Assembly: GCF_910589235.1 (NCBI RefSeq)
Contig: NC_060957.1
Location: forward strand, 310,001-374,000
Reading direction: 5' to 3'
DNA length: 64,000 nt
Source of the DNA: Vespa crabro
Lineage: Eukaryota > Arthropoda > Insecta > Hymenoptera > Vespidae
Shown here in pieces: positions 13,592 through 28,000 of this stretch. Each line of letters opens with the position of its first letter. The stretch's first letter is position 1. The notes beneath the pieces were generated by a model. It made no database searches. It was not told the origin of the DNA and saw only the letters and a list, made by a program, of their open reading frames with translations. The position numbers were made by a program, and so were the translations under genes.

Positions 13592-16500
13592 CTCATAATT
13601 ATGAAACAAGGAATGTAGATCTAATAGAAACTTTCTTTCTAACCTTGGTAACATCATACGTGGATGTGGTAAACCATCGCTCACCCTGATTAGCAATTTA
13701 GAATTTATTCTTGCTCAGTGGGTGAATTCGTAATCGTTCCCGTTGCAATTTGTAATTCTTGATATGTTGTCTCGTCATTGTCGCAGTTCTTTCGCTATTA
13801 TTCGGATACATTTTCCCCAAAATTATTTGATCACTTCGTTTGGAATAAAAATGAAGTAGACTCCGGTGACGCATCGAAAAACAATTGTTAAATTTCTTTG
13901 TCGTATTTACGTTGTGACGAAGTACAAATAAAATTTGCAGGATTCTTTTTTCTTTTCTTTATTTTTTTTTTTTTTTTTTCTTTATCTAAAAAGCTTCTTA
14001 ATTGACAGCTTCGATTGAAATTTAATAAAAGTTTAACCAGGAGTCATCGCGCTCTAAATACAAAACAGGATAAGGAAGGTAGCGATCGCATTGTTGCATT
14101 ATGTCGTATTGTACGTGTTGTGTCGTGTCGTGTCGTGTCGTGTTATATCAAGAAACTAAGGTACATTCGGAGTAGTGACGTTTTCACCGTCAGCTGTCGG
14201 TAGACCTCACGAGCTCGCTCGTCAATCGATCGCACAAGGCGCCGATGTGCTTGTGAAAGTATAATCTCTAGGACACCGTTCGATGCACGTATACATGTAC
14301 TGTACACACACATATATATATATATACATATATATAACTACGATCATATCGTTTCCATGCACTGAAATTTGACGTTAACAAAATGATTCAATTTATTATC
14401 TGTCGACGATGATTCCCTTTTTTCATGACAATTATATCTGATTCATAATTCATCGACATTTGATTCACATAGAAAGTTCATATTTTTAATAGACGTTGAT
14501 TTATGTTTCTAGGACAAGGATTTAAACGAATTTAAATACGTTTGACGAACGATTGACAAATTTCTAGACAGCCCCATTATTCTCTTTATAAATGTATTAA
14601 TGTTGAGCGAATTTCGTTCGTTTATCAATGTTCGATTCATATTTGCTAATGCCTTTTTTTTTTATCTTCCTCTCGTTTTTTCTATCCATTAAAAATGCAG
14701 GTCGATAAGATCGATTGAATATTATGATTTTTATACGAACTATTCAATTGACACGAATTATCCCTTTCTTTGTTGTATTATATATTTTTCGATTAATCAT
14801 TTCGCGTCCTTTTCCTTTTTCAATTTCTATGATATTCAGCTCGATTTTTCTTCGAAAGATTTATTATCAACCTTTAACGATATCCTTCCTATCGTTGATC
14901 GAATTTGATTGCTCCGTTTTTTATATAACTGATTTTACTTTCGCTCCGTTTTCTCTCTCTCTCTCTTTCTCGTAGGTATGAGATATTCCAGGAATTTAAA
15001 CATCTCACGAAAAAAATTGGATTTCCATTTCTGCTCATCTCGCGAATCCAAGATTGGCGACTGTTCTTTCTCGCAGCTTCTTTGTATATTTTTTTTCCTC
15101 GCTTTATGCATTCCCCCTTCTCATGTTTTAAGCTTTTCTTTCTTTCCTTTCTTCTCGAAGATATACGGTCGATGTGTCTTGGTTAAAGTTTATCTCCTCA
15201 CGAAGGCAGGTTCTTTGACCTCGATCTTCGCGCGCATATGATTTTGCGTATGTAAATTCTGGAAATAGTGCTTATAATGGCGAGTATATAGCTATACATA
15301 TATATTAGTTTGTCCGGGAATAAATTGTAGTTTTCAGAAGTCTAATTTGTCTCGCGTATACTAGAGATTTTCAACTCTCATTTGTTATATTTGTATCGTT
15401 GTAACCATTCTAATACACCTTAACACGTAACGATTTAAAGGATAGATATCGTTCCGAGATATAATATTTACGTATTTCTTTTCAATATTCATATTTTATA
15501 AATTTAATTTTTGTCAATGAAACCATCGTAAAGAAGCAAATTCTCGTACGATCTTTTTATATTAATTTAAAATCGAACGAAATGCAGGAGAAACTACACA
15601 GAAATATTAATTTGACAATAAGAGCAATTAATTTAAAGAAAATATAGTTTATCGTCATTTTTCTTTCTCTTCATTTTTACGATAAAGAAATATTACAGAT
15701 AATTTTTTTCTTTGACATGTAATTAATCTATTAACGGATTATACGTAATAATTTTATCATGAATCTTATTGTTCATATTTTTTGACGAGAATTATGAAAT
15801 CATTGTTATACCAAAAGAAGTATCGATCATAGTTTCTAGGTACGTGTATAATCGTCGAACGAAGATAGTTTCATGAAGGAACTATAGGACTTCTCTTGAT
15901 TTGCTATCGAAAGAGAAAAAAAGAGAAAGAGAGAAAAGGAGGAAGGAAAAACGCTTCGTACTAGTAACGGTACACTGCGCTCGCTAGCTTTAATTTAAAG
16001 CTGACGATCTGGCGCAATCGACTGCCACTAGAGCAAGGGAATATACAGCTCTATCGACGGCATTAATCACAAATGTTGACTTCGATCTTACTTTTATATG
16101 GCTCCACGGCAAAGCGGAAGACAAGAAAGGAACTTGTTTTATATACGAGTATCGTGAATTTCATTTGCGCAGAGCTAAGACTAGATTTAATATACGAAGG
16201 ATTTATCTAAAAAGAGAGAAAATGAAAAAAGATAAGACAACGTGTATGATAAAAATAGAGAGGGAGAAAAAGTAGAAGGTATTCACTGTCTGTTAGTCAA
16301 ATATAATTATGAAATAATTATATTTTAAATGGACAAGATCAGAATTAGACGGATCGCGGTGAAAATACGAGAAAAAGGAAAGAAAAGAATCGAAGATAAG
16401 AGCGAAATAAATTGTATAGTTCGTTAGAAATAATATTATTCTTTGAAACGTATTTTCTTATGGTTTTGTTGTTGTTACTTTCAAGAAGAGATATATCGTT

Positions 16501-16781
16501 TTTCGTTTTTCATTGTGATCGTAAAATACGTAATGTTTAGTCTTAAAATAGACTTGGCACAAATCATGGAATTGATTTCCCGAGGGTTTACGTACAGAAC
16601 TATAGGAAGAAGTTTTCTTCAAACGTCATCTTTAATCGTTTACTTTTAGTTATTGATCTGAACTCTATCTAGTCACTCGCACGATAAGAAATGGAGAATG
16701 TGTGGAAATGGAAAAGAAAGAGGAAACTGATGAGGAGCTTTTTCCTTCTTTGCTTTTCATTTTTCTATTTTCCAATTTCTT

Positions 16782-16818
<37 letters not shown>

Positions 16819-19800
16819 GTTTCGAATGCAGTTTAAGACCAGTCGCCGCCATGAAGTCGTCGGCAACGATCGGATTCAAGCTCGTACGTATTTATTTTTA
16901 CTCCTGGTAATCAATGAAATAAATTGAATCAAAGTGTACGCGTTCTCACGACAAATAACTCTTTTGCAGATCAGCGAACATAATAATGAACTTTGATACA
17001 TTCAATTGTTCGAATGTTCGATGTTCTCTGTGCGACAACTTTCAAGTCATTGCATTTGGTTGTCGCTAAATTCGATCGTGCCTTGCTTTTGATCTTTCGT
17101 CGAGCAAATTGGCGGCGACAGTGCACAATAATTGTGCCTTAGGCACTCGCGTGTTCTGTTTCGAAAGGCCGATAGTCACGGAAGACGAGATAAGGAAGAA
17201 ACGAAAGAGAGCATAAAGTTGACGTTTATATGCTGTTAAGAATTAAACATTGGACAAAAGAGAGAAAAAAGATAGATAGAGAGAGAGCGAGAGAGAATCG
17301 GAAGAAGACCAGATGGATGCTGTTGTTGGATGTTTAAACTTTGTGAGAATGAGAGAGAATAGCATTAGTTCGTGGTGCGCTCCTTCAAAATGCATAGAAT
17401 CACAGTTCATGGCTATGGAGAAAAGGAACAAAGAGAGGAACCGCTGTGGTTTGGCCTCGTTTGCACAATTGCATGCTGGTCGAATAATACATGGTAAATC
17501 ATATGTGCACACATTTTATCTTCTCTCTCTTTTTTTTTTTTTTTTTTCAGAGTAAACAAAGTTGCATATTGGAGAATAATATGAGCTTTGTGCGTTTATT
17601 CTTTAACTCTGTATTTCTTTCTCTCTATCTTTTTTAGTTTACAAACGATCGAGATAAGCAGACTCGATGTTACGTTTATGTTAATTACCTTCCCGGAAGT
17701 TTTTTAATTCCCTCGAATCGTTGATGATTGTTGGCTAGGAAACGCGTGTGGTTTATTTTTTTTCGCGAAGCAAACGTTGTCAAAATGATAAGGGAAGATT
17801 AATTGGAGACATTAGTGGTTGAGATAAAACAGAATAAACAATCGACTTCCCGTAGATAAGTGGATATATTGTAAAATAATTACCAAAATTAATTCATATC
17901 GTTGATGATAATGGAAAAGAGTGTATATTGCATTTTTTGCACGAGAGAAATAGAATTATAATAATCTTTATTGTGATTAATAAGATCAATAAACATAAAA
18001 ACATACAAAGAAGAGAGAGAGGGGGGAAAGGGAAGGGAGAGATTAACGAACGTTGAAAGATTAACGAAAAATCATTTAAATAAATTGTGAACAATTGTTA
18101 TAATTACAATGAATAAGGGCTAATCATCAATCAATTATCATTAAGAGAAATTTAGAAAGACAGAAAAATGTTCAGCACAACGGTTCATCGGTATATTGAA
18201 TAGAAAACGCTTATAAACTGTGGAATCATGCTGCAAGTAGTAGTAGTAGTGTAGTAACAGTATACCGGGAAGCGTACGAAGTGGGTAATCTTTTTTCCAT
18301 CGTAGCATTAATCGTAAATGCATATATGTACATATATATATACACACATATACATACATATGTACTGATGTAGGTGTACACGTGCAGCTGCTTTGAAACG
18401 AAAAAAGAAGAAGAGATCGTATAAAATCGTATATTCATAGTCATAGGTACACAAAGCTAGGATTGAGTTTGAGCGCTCGAGTGAGTGCGCGCGCGCGCGT
18501 ATACGAGTTCACGTTGACAAGTGGCAGCTGATTGCGGTAGCCGACTCATCCGCTTTGAATTAAATTCATATCGTCCCTCGGATGTTGTATCGTTAAGCAG
18601 TGTCCTCAACGAGGAACTGTTTTTTTCACCTCTTATTACTCAAGTTCCGCAACATTTTCAATGGACATCAAATTTATTGAAACATTTTGTTCCAAATATC
18701 GAGACAACATAATCTCGAGGAATATTTGGGGGTCTCTTTATCGGATTTTTAGATTACATTTGTTGCTAACAGAAAAAATTCAGGATTATGCAATTTAGTG
18801 TATATATGTATGTATTGAAGCACGATGATTTATTAAAAAATGAACGACCAAATTTTTTACTTTTGTCAAATAGTACCTAGAATATCTAGTTAAGGACGTC
18901 GCTGTTATTATAAGAAAATTTGACATATAATAAATCAGCAATAGTTAAAACGACTTTGAAATTTCATAGGGAACATTCATATCATCCGTACTCTTTAATT
19001 AACTTAATAATTAAATCATTGTTTCATGTTACTATTTCGAACGTTTTACATAATATGTGGTATAGATCACATTGACGTCGACAATGAATTGTGAATTTAA
19101 TGACAAAGTATACGGAATGTTTGTTACTTGTTGTCATATGTCTTCGTGTATTTCATATTTTTCTTTGATCTTTACCCTTGCGAACAGGCAACTAGCGGTA
19201 ACATTTGTTGTCACTGAAAGTAGAAATACGAAGAAACCTGGAAAAACATTGCGGCAAAAAAAGCGGCGACCTTTTCAAGATATGTTGATTATCAACAAAA
19301 GGTTTCTTTGTTGATTTAGTGAGAATGGAACTTTAAAACTAGCACGAACGCACGTCCGTGCGACGTTCCGAAGCTAGAATTAACGATTTTGTAAGGTTCT
19401 TTGAAAAAAAAAAAAAAAAAAAAAAAAATCATGAAAGAAAGAAGAAAAAATAAACGAAGATCGGAGAGGGGAGGAGTCGAGAAAAAAGAACATGCGAAAG
19501 TTACTAGAAAGAAAATAATACTTTTTTATTCGAGTTCTGTTGTTTCCCCGTGACGTAGAGAAAAACGATAAATGCATACTCATTCGATCTTTCAATCGTT
19601 TTTTTTTATTGTTAATGGAAGCAAATTATCAGTGATATAACAAGATCTAAAAGATCGCTTTAAATAAGGAGGGAAAGAACCGGCTGGACGATAAGATTAT
19701 AAAATTACTATTTAGCTCTTGTAGAACGACTTACCGAAATGATATAAACTTACTAACAAAATTACAATGAAGAAAGTTTTATATACCTTTCGTTTATTCG

Positions 19801-21470
19801 TCATACTCATCAAGATTGCGCATTATTGTCGTAAATAAAATCCCATAAAGCAAAATTAAATTCAACACTGTAGGTTCGATCGTTAATTCGTCCCGTCTAT
19901 TTCCGGTTTAATCAGACCGATCGATTTGTCGTAGAAATGGTTATGTGCTGGGGGAGGGAAGATTCAAGGTTGGATTGATTCGAAGAAGAGAAATGAAATA
20001 AAATGAAAATAAAAGTACAGATGTGGAAAAATAGACGGATAAGTAGATTGTAAAAAGGAATTATTGCAAAAAAGAAAAGAAAGGAAATGAGAAAATATGT
20101 TTCGTACGAACGATTTCACTTGGCGAATTATTGTTGAGATAATATCTCGGAGTTTTATTGACCTTTTTTTTTTTTTTTCATTTTCTTTTTTCCTCTTCTT
20201 TTTAATTACAAGATATCTCGGCCAGATCCTGATACGTCATCATTCTTACCGAGAAATCATAGTGTAGTTTAATATCTGGCATCAATGATGATGTTTGTTC
20301 GTGCTTTAATTCTTTCAAAATTATTATATGAGGTTAGTATGTAGTGGTAGTAGAAGTAATAGTGATAATAGCACAGGTTGAATTTACCACGACCCTCCAG
20401 AGAACCCCCCTGATCCACTTTAAAGACGAACTTTCACATAGATGTACTCGATAAAAAGTAACGATCGATGGAAAGGCGTGCAACCGTTAGAACGCTTACA
20501 CTGCGTTCGAATCGCTTTTTTCGATATTATCGATTCGCCGAGAGTAAGAGGCCTTTTCTTTCATGACGGATGAATCATAACTCTACACTTAAACATATAT
20601 TTACGATACACAGTTAATAAAATCGAAATCATCTTCGATCGATAAATGTTACTTTCTGTTCAATTTGAAATCTCATGGTTTCTTAATTATAAATTTACAA
20701 TAGATAATTATTAGAGAGGATAAGAAGACAATATCAAAAATTTTTTTCTCTTTATAGATAAAATTTATGTAGATTTTAACAAATTCCATAATGATATTAT
20801 TCAATTCGAATGCTGAATACATTTCTCTCTAGCTATTATATTAAGATCTACGAGTGCACGAATGATTAAGAGAAAAAATATACTTTGAACTCTATACTCG
20901 TAATTGATGATGTCAATTTGATATTTTCGACATTTATTTAAAGCTTGATATCAAACCTCTCTTTTTTTTTTTTAACCATCGACGTCTCCCTATCTCTTTC
21001 TTTCTCCTTTTTTTCTTTCTTGAGAAACTAGGGTGAAAGATGCGAAAGAGATACTCGATTATGCTGTTTTTACCAACTTTTCGATATTCTGTAGAGTTAA
21101 TCACACTCTCTTTCACTGATTGTGCCTCTCAAAGATTATTGAAATGAAAAATATGTTTTTCTAAAATATGTTTTTCTCGTTCGCCGTTTTACGAGATGTA
21201 TGTTCTATCTTTGGAAAAAGAAAAGAAAAGAAAAGAAAAGAAAAATATATTATTTGCGAGTCTCGCGAAAGTTTCATTCTCTTCCCTTTTTGTTTTATTT
21301 TTAACTCGCTCTCTCTCTCCCCCCCCCCCCCTTTCTTACTCTCTCTCCCCCCTCCTGTTTCGACCGATTGACAATAGGCTTATTGTCCCGACCACATCGG
21401 AAAGATATGTTGTATTTTTCCAGACAAGAAGATTAATACAGAAAATGTGCCAAGCCGAGTACGATTCCTA

Positions 21471-21529
<59 letters not shown>

Positions 21530-24500
21530 ACATGTATCAAAATTCGTGCATGATTTATTAACTTGAGAACAAAAGGGTAGAGGAAAAAAGTATCGCTTTA
21601 ACGTTGAAGAATAAACCATTTCTCTCAATTGTATATAAACGACATAAAAGACGAATGAATAGTAGTACTAGGTGCATTCAATTCATGTATCGTATCGAAA
21701 TTCAAAAGCGTGACATTTCAGTATGGCTTTCGATTAAGCATTCGCCTTTCAACCGGGAAACTCGCAAAACTCGTCGCATCACTATTCGTCTGACAATGTT
21801 ATCGAAAATACTCAATGATGATACTTACTTACATACTTATTAATGTCGTCTCATGTCAGACTAGTCTATAGATGAGCATTTAAAAGCATCGTATTTCGAA
21901 TGCAAGTGAAAAATACGTGTTGCATATGTAAAAAGCAAGTTTAGAAAGAGTGCAACTGTGAAATGGCAAACGGTTATGGAAGTAATGCAGACAGAACGAA
22001 TGATTGATAATAATTACTTTCATTTATGTCGTTTTTTTTTGTTTTCTCGTTTTTTGAATAAAGTCGAGTCATCGCGAGAAGAGATTTGACCGACTTTTCG
22101 ATTAAAAATTAGAGATCGCGCTTTTCACTCTCGCGATTTTTCATTCGTGCATCATCGGGTCTCTATCGGTATGTAGAATATCTCTATTCTACTAAATAAA
22201 CACGTATGTACGTGTAGTAAGTATAACTGTAGTAATACGTCACATTGTAACACGAGTTTCTTGCAAGGGTTCGATATGGACGACGTAATTCGATCAGCTG
22301 TGAAGTTCGCTTCGACCTCGTACGAACTTTTAGTAATTTTTTTTATTTTCGTTTGTTTGAGACAGCCCATTGTAGAAATTTGTTTTTTCTCCTTTTCGAC
22401 GTACAATTTTTGACAAAAATTTACGAATTTAAAATCGTTCAATCGATGTGTGTCTATAGCTGCGGAAATAAATGAACTTAATTGTCCCTTCTTTCGATTC
22501 ATCATACGATTGTTAGGTATTCATGTCGTCAGTCCGCGTGAATTGAAGAACTGACATGAGCTCAGACAACAGACAATGTATGATCGTCAATTTTTACGGA
22601 ACAGTTAGTAAGTACTTAGTTACTTATCAAGTCAATACGCACAACGTAAGAGAAATGAAACGTGCGATTTGTAAATAAACGTCGATACTTTTCTCGTAAT
22701 CGATTGACGTTATATGCATTAGTTCCTTTCTTTTTTTTTTTTTGGCATCTGTCTAAAACAAATTCATTATAATAATAAATTAATATAATAATATTATTTA
22801 GAAGAAACCAATAGAAATAACTAATATTCACGTTCCCTTACTAAATGTATTGCAAATCATTTTTATTATATATTAGCAGTAATTGCTAAATCATTGCAAT
22901 TGACGTACGAATCGTGAAAACATCTCGAGAGCGTTGTCTTTTTGCAGCGCGATAAAAATATCGAAGGATTAAAAAAAAGGCAAAACTCAGATAATAGTTC
23001 AGGGAGGAAGGCAATAATAATAGTTGATAGGGTTAGGTAAAGTTAGAGACCCGATGACGTATAGTAAGGCATAATTCATATCACGTGACGCAAGTCACAT
23101 AGTGTAGGGTGGCACTGGGGTATAATGTGACGTCATGATATATAATAACATGTGTTATTATATATAGTGAGGGAATTCTCCCGGCAATCGGTTGGTTCAA
23201 TGATGAAACAAAAAGGTGACAGTAAATTCACGGCACCGTGCATTACGTTATATGTTATCGATAATACTTGCGTATCGATCGAGAGATAACATATTACATA
23301 TGTATAGTAATGTGACAAATGGTAATCATTTCTTCTATTGTGTTTATTATGTATTATAATTATGATTCTATGTACATACAGTGGCTCATGAAAGTATTCG
23401 AACGTTCGCTATGGAAACTTTAAATAATAAAAGTATGCGTGTTAGACTTAAATTGAAAAAGTAATGTAAGACACTACTGTAAGACACAATTATCGAGATT
23501 ATGTATTTGAAATAAATGTAATCATATAATGAAAAATAATTAGTTTATATAGTCACAATGAGTTCCAAAAAATCGAAGACGGAGATATTCGAGGGTGAGT
23601 TAATATTAAAATTTCTTTAAAGATTAAGGAAATTTATAGACATATTGTCGAATTAATCTTTAGGAAAATATGTGTATCCACAATACATTATTATTTGAAG
23701 TTAAGCCTGACATGAATAGTTTTATTATTTATAGTTTTAATAGCGAGCGTTTGAATACTTTCGTGAGCCATTGGAGACTCTTCATTGTACGAAAAGTGCG
23801 AGTTTGTGCTGAAAGAGAAGAGATATGAAAAGGACAAACCCTTGAAGGGAAAGTTATTGCTACGGTCCGGTGAAAGTCTGTCTAACTAATGGTAAGGTAA
23901 CTTTTTACCTGGGTATGTCTGGTCCAGGGTACAATATAAGATCTTGGGTTTTTTTCGAGAATCCAAAAAGGAAAATGGGCCTGAAAGGTGTAACGTGCGA
24001 GAGGACTAAATATTCGTTAGCTTGGAAAGAAAAAGTAACAAATAAAATCACTGATAGATAGACGCGCGATAATAAACATTGTGATTGATAATTATTATCG
24101 ATGAATTATAATCAGTGATATTATGTATGTTTAATTAAATTTATTCATTATAGAAATAATTGTTTAAAAATGTAGAGATTTTTTATTTCTTTAAGATAAC
24201 GCGATTAAAATTAAACGCAATTAAAATTAGACGCAATTCACATGAATCATTTTCTCCATATGGCATAGCGTAACGATACAAGCATATCTGCGTGAAATTC
24301 ATGGAGCATGTTGCAAGAGTTTACGCCATGATTTCTTATGATCGCAATTTTTGTCCGATTTTAATGATCACAAGAGTTCATTCGAAAGATAAACATCTTT
24401 TTTTTTTACGCGAGATCATTATTTCTTTTTCTTTTCTTTTTTGAGATTTTTAAAATAGTTTTTTACTTATGCGAAAATTATTCTTGGTAATAACTTATTT

Positions 24501-25053
24501 TTTTTTTTGAACGTAATTTTTGCGAAGAAACGAAGATTTTTCAAAAATCTGGGAAGATGACTGCGTGTAAAAAATCTTTTACTCTCGAGTCAGCTCTTGA
24601 TCAATAAAATCGAACAGAAAATGTAACTATGAGAATTCACGAGTTATTAAATTCCCTTGCAAACGCGTAGGAAGAGAATTCTCTTGTCTTTGTGGTGTAT
24701 ATTTTTTTATGTTACATCAGAGAGTTACGGATCATGTCGACTTTTCTCTCTTCTTTTCTTTCTTTCGAGGAGTTGATCATTTACAAATACATAAAACAAT
24801 ATCCCCATTCATGTAGACGCGTAGTGAAAGAAGAAGCTTTGATTGAAGCTTTGACATGAACGCGAAGCAGCGCCACTAATAAATTAAAGGAAAAATAATT
24901 AAGTAACATGGAGGGGTTTACGTCATAAATCCTCGTAAATTTTTATCGGATTTTGATGATGAAGGACTCGATTCGAAAGATAAAAATTTTTTCTTCCTAC
25001 ATAAAATTGTTGTCTCCGATTGATTTTCAAAATAATGACACTTTGGAAAATTT

Positions 25054-25094
<41 letters not shown>

Positions 25095-28000
25095 ACAGAA
25101 GAAAAGAAAAATATATTTTTTTCAAAAATCGGAAACAATAAAAAGCCATTATCTTGATCACTAAAGTCGAATAAAACTTGCGATGATGAGGATGTCATGG
25201 TGTAATAAATCCTTGCAAACTCATAGGAGAATATAATCCCCTTGATATAGTTTTACTTGCTCGATTCATTGTGATGATAATTAATATATAAATACGATTT
25301 ATACCAAATTTTTAACATAATATTTCTAAGCAATTTCCGTTTGTGAGCTACGATTTTGCGATAAGGCCATATAATGATGATGCAATAGCAAAGATAAATC
25401 TATCCGCGATGTAACATTATCTTGAGGCCAAAGTAAATAAAATGCGAACTATTATTTGCCTTTTATATTAAAGAATGAAAAGTCTCGTAGATGTTACTAA
25501 ATCATTCACGATATTGGGCTATTTGATATATGTACATGTACATGTAACTTGTAGCATGAAGATCGTATATAATTAGAAAAAGAGAGCACATTAGGCTAAG
25601 TTAAGATATTCTGGGAATTCAGTGCCGTGTTTTGAAATTCTTGGCCCGTATCGACGCGTGGCGAATTCGCTCCTTATATAATTTTATTATATTACGTTTC
25701 TACTTGTTCATTGAGTACATGATTAGTAGTACACGATGTAGTTCGAATGTTCTAAAATCATTTTTCTTTTTGTTTTTATTTGTAATTTTATATCTTTCCT
25801 CAGCGGAGAAGTTTAACGGTCGAGTATAACCTCTGTTATCAAACGTCGATAACGATGCAATCGCTTGAGGAAATGAAGACACAGATTTCGGCCGACGGAA
25901 ATAATTCAACAACGTAGAAATACTTCGTAAATTCTCTCTCTCTCTCTCCCCCTCTTCTTTTTTTAATTTTTTCTAATTTGCAAATTTATAGGGTCAGTCG
26001 GTCGTGGCCACGAGATTGTGACCTATTGCATAGATATTATGCGTTTCGAATATGCATCATAATCGCATGTGTATAATCGAAACGATTGTATATAAACGAG
26101 CTCTGTTGGTAAAAGATATACTTGGTTGCACCTGACTGGACTAGATCGGTTTTATTCCGCTTCCTTTTATAACAACCCCTTGTCGTCTGCTGTTCCCGTC
26201 TCTTCGTTACGCCTGTCACGTCTTTCGTTCGTTGCAATTCCGGGATAATTATCGCGATGCGGAGAAGATGAAGCTCGTCGAGAGACTCGATAACATAATT
26301 CCTTTCTTGATCTTGGGATCCACGATCGTCTGTGACGTAAGGAAACACTGAAACGGCTTGAGGCATGCCGGTGACCTTGAATTTTCCTCGCGTGCCAAGA
26401 TTACGTCCACTCCACTCACAGTCTCAACCAATTATATATAGTCTCCGTTTTCTCTTAACTAGTGACGAATTTTTTTTTTTTTTTTTTTTTTTCTTCTTCC
26501 TTTCCTAAAGGAGTTTGTTAATTTTATTATTATAGATGTGTAAAAAAAAAAGGAAAATAGAAAAAAAGGAATAATCCAAACGAAATCGATTAGAAATGTA
26601 TGTATTTTTACCATTGAACACTGTGAACATTATCCCTTCGTCTGTTAGGTTTATTTTAAATATGACATAATATGTAATAATAATATAATCTTTTTCCTTT
26701 TCTTTTTTTGCCGTAGATGTGGATCTTCAGACTCAAATCGATACTTCTCTTGAGATGCCAGCTACTTATCAGACTCTCGTTGCACGCGCCCAGCTTGCTC
26801 AACAATGCTGCGGGCTGGCACGCGAACAAACGAGAATTTGTGAAAGACTGGTTCACGATCAACATCTCCAGCAACAGGGTTGGGCCGCGGTGGTTGCCAA
26901 TCTTGAAGACATTACGCAGATGTTTCAATCGAGGGCCGAACTGTTGCAGCAAAGCTTTACCGTTTACCTTGCCGAGAGGCAACAACAAATGCAACTTTTG
27001 AACAAGTGAGTTATATCGAAAAGTAAAGTGCTAATATATAAGTAAACATAACGGGAATGTATTGTTGTGAAAATTAAAACTTTGGACGTTCGTGTAGCTT
27101 CCAGCAGGATTTGGAAACTCTAGCAAAGATTCCAATTTTACCGGCATTGAGGGCCCAAGCGGAAGGTCTTCTTAGTCCAGACGATCAAGGAGAGAACTCG
27201 GAGCAACAGTCAGAGAACAGCGAGGAAGTTTTAAGTCTTCTTCGATGGATCTCCGCGAAGGACAATCAAAGTAGTTTGGAACAGGTGGCCGAGCAATGCA
27301 GCCGAGGCTTGGAACAGTTTGACGAAAGGGTGATGGAAACATTGAAGGCTGAAGTAAATGCCGCGATTGACAATGCAAACAAACAAGACATGAAAGAAAT
27401 AAAGGGCCTTGGGGAAAGGCTTTTTGCTCTCGAACAACTAATGGCACAAACGAAGAAGCTCGTTCACGAGCAGGGCGAGCTCGCTCAGGGATTTCTTCAG
27501 AATCAAAATCGCGCAAACAATCTTGGAGATGCTAGCGTATTACCTGATCTCTGCACCTCGCATAGGAGGCAATTAGTTGTTATGCTTCAGAATCACAATC
27601 AGCTGCGTGACATTCGGCGCAGGTGTACCAAAGCAAAAGAGGAATTGTCGGTTAATATCTATCATCGGTTGAAATGGATAATGTACGTGGAGAACAAGAT
27701 GATGGAGGTTGACGGTAAACTCGTGATGTATCACGAGAGCCTGAAACGTTTAAGACGTCATCTCGAGGTACTGCAGCAGATTCACTTGGCACCTCAAATG
27801 TATTTGCGTGCTGTAGCTGAGGTTGTTAGAAGGCGAACCTTTTCGCAAGCATTTCTTGTGTGGGCCAGCAATCTTGCTTGTCAGTTGTTGACCGTACATA
27901 CAGAGGAACTGGCACGTAGGCGCGAGTTCCAAAGTAAATTCGATGGTCATTTCCTGAATACCCTCTTCCCTGGTTTGGAGGACACGCCACCGCCTTATGC

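Larger units (their letters stand above)
9804..26716 (+). other. 16.9 kb RB1CC1 intron
   Basis: The donor GTGAGT at 9804 and the acceptor GCCGTAG before 26717 bound an intron far longer than the other RB1CC1 introns (64 to about 1010 bases). No nested gene is convincing. It contains a piggyBac-like MITE near 10090, a Tc1-like MITE near 23379, a pair of related unnamed repeats at 24316-25246, a small regulatory-looking cluster at 23054-23165, and many microsatellites. Confidence 0.9.

Noticed and set aside
26037..26431. Minus-strand frames of 60-109 residues just before the RB1CC1 scaffold exons
   Set aside because: They lie in the long intron, show no family similarity and lack splice context.
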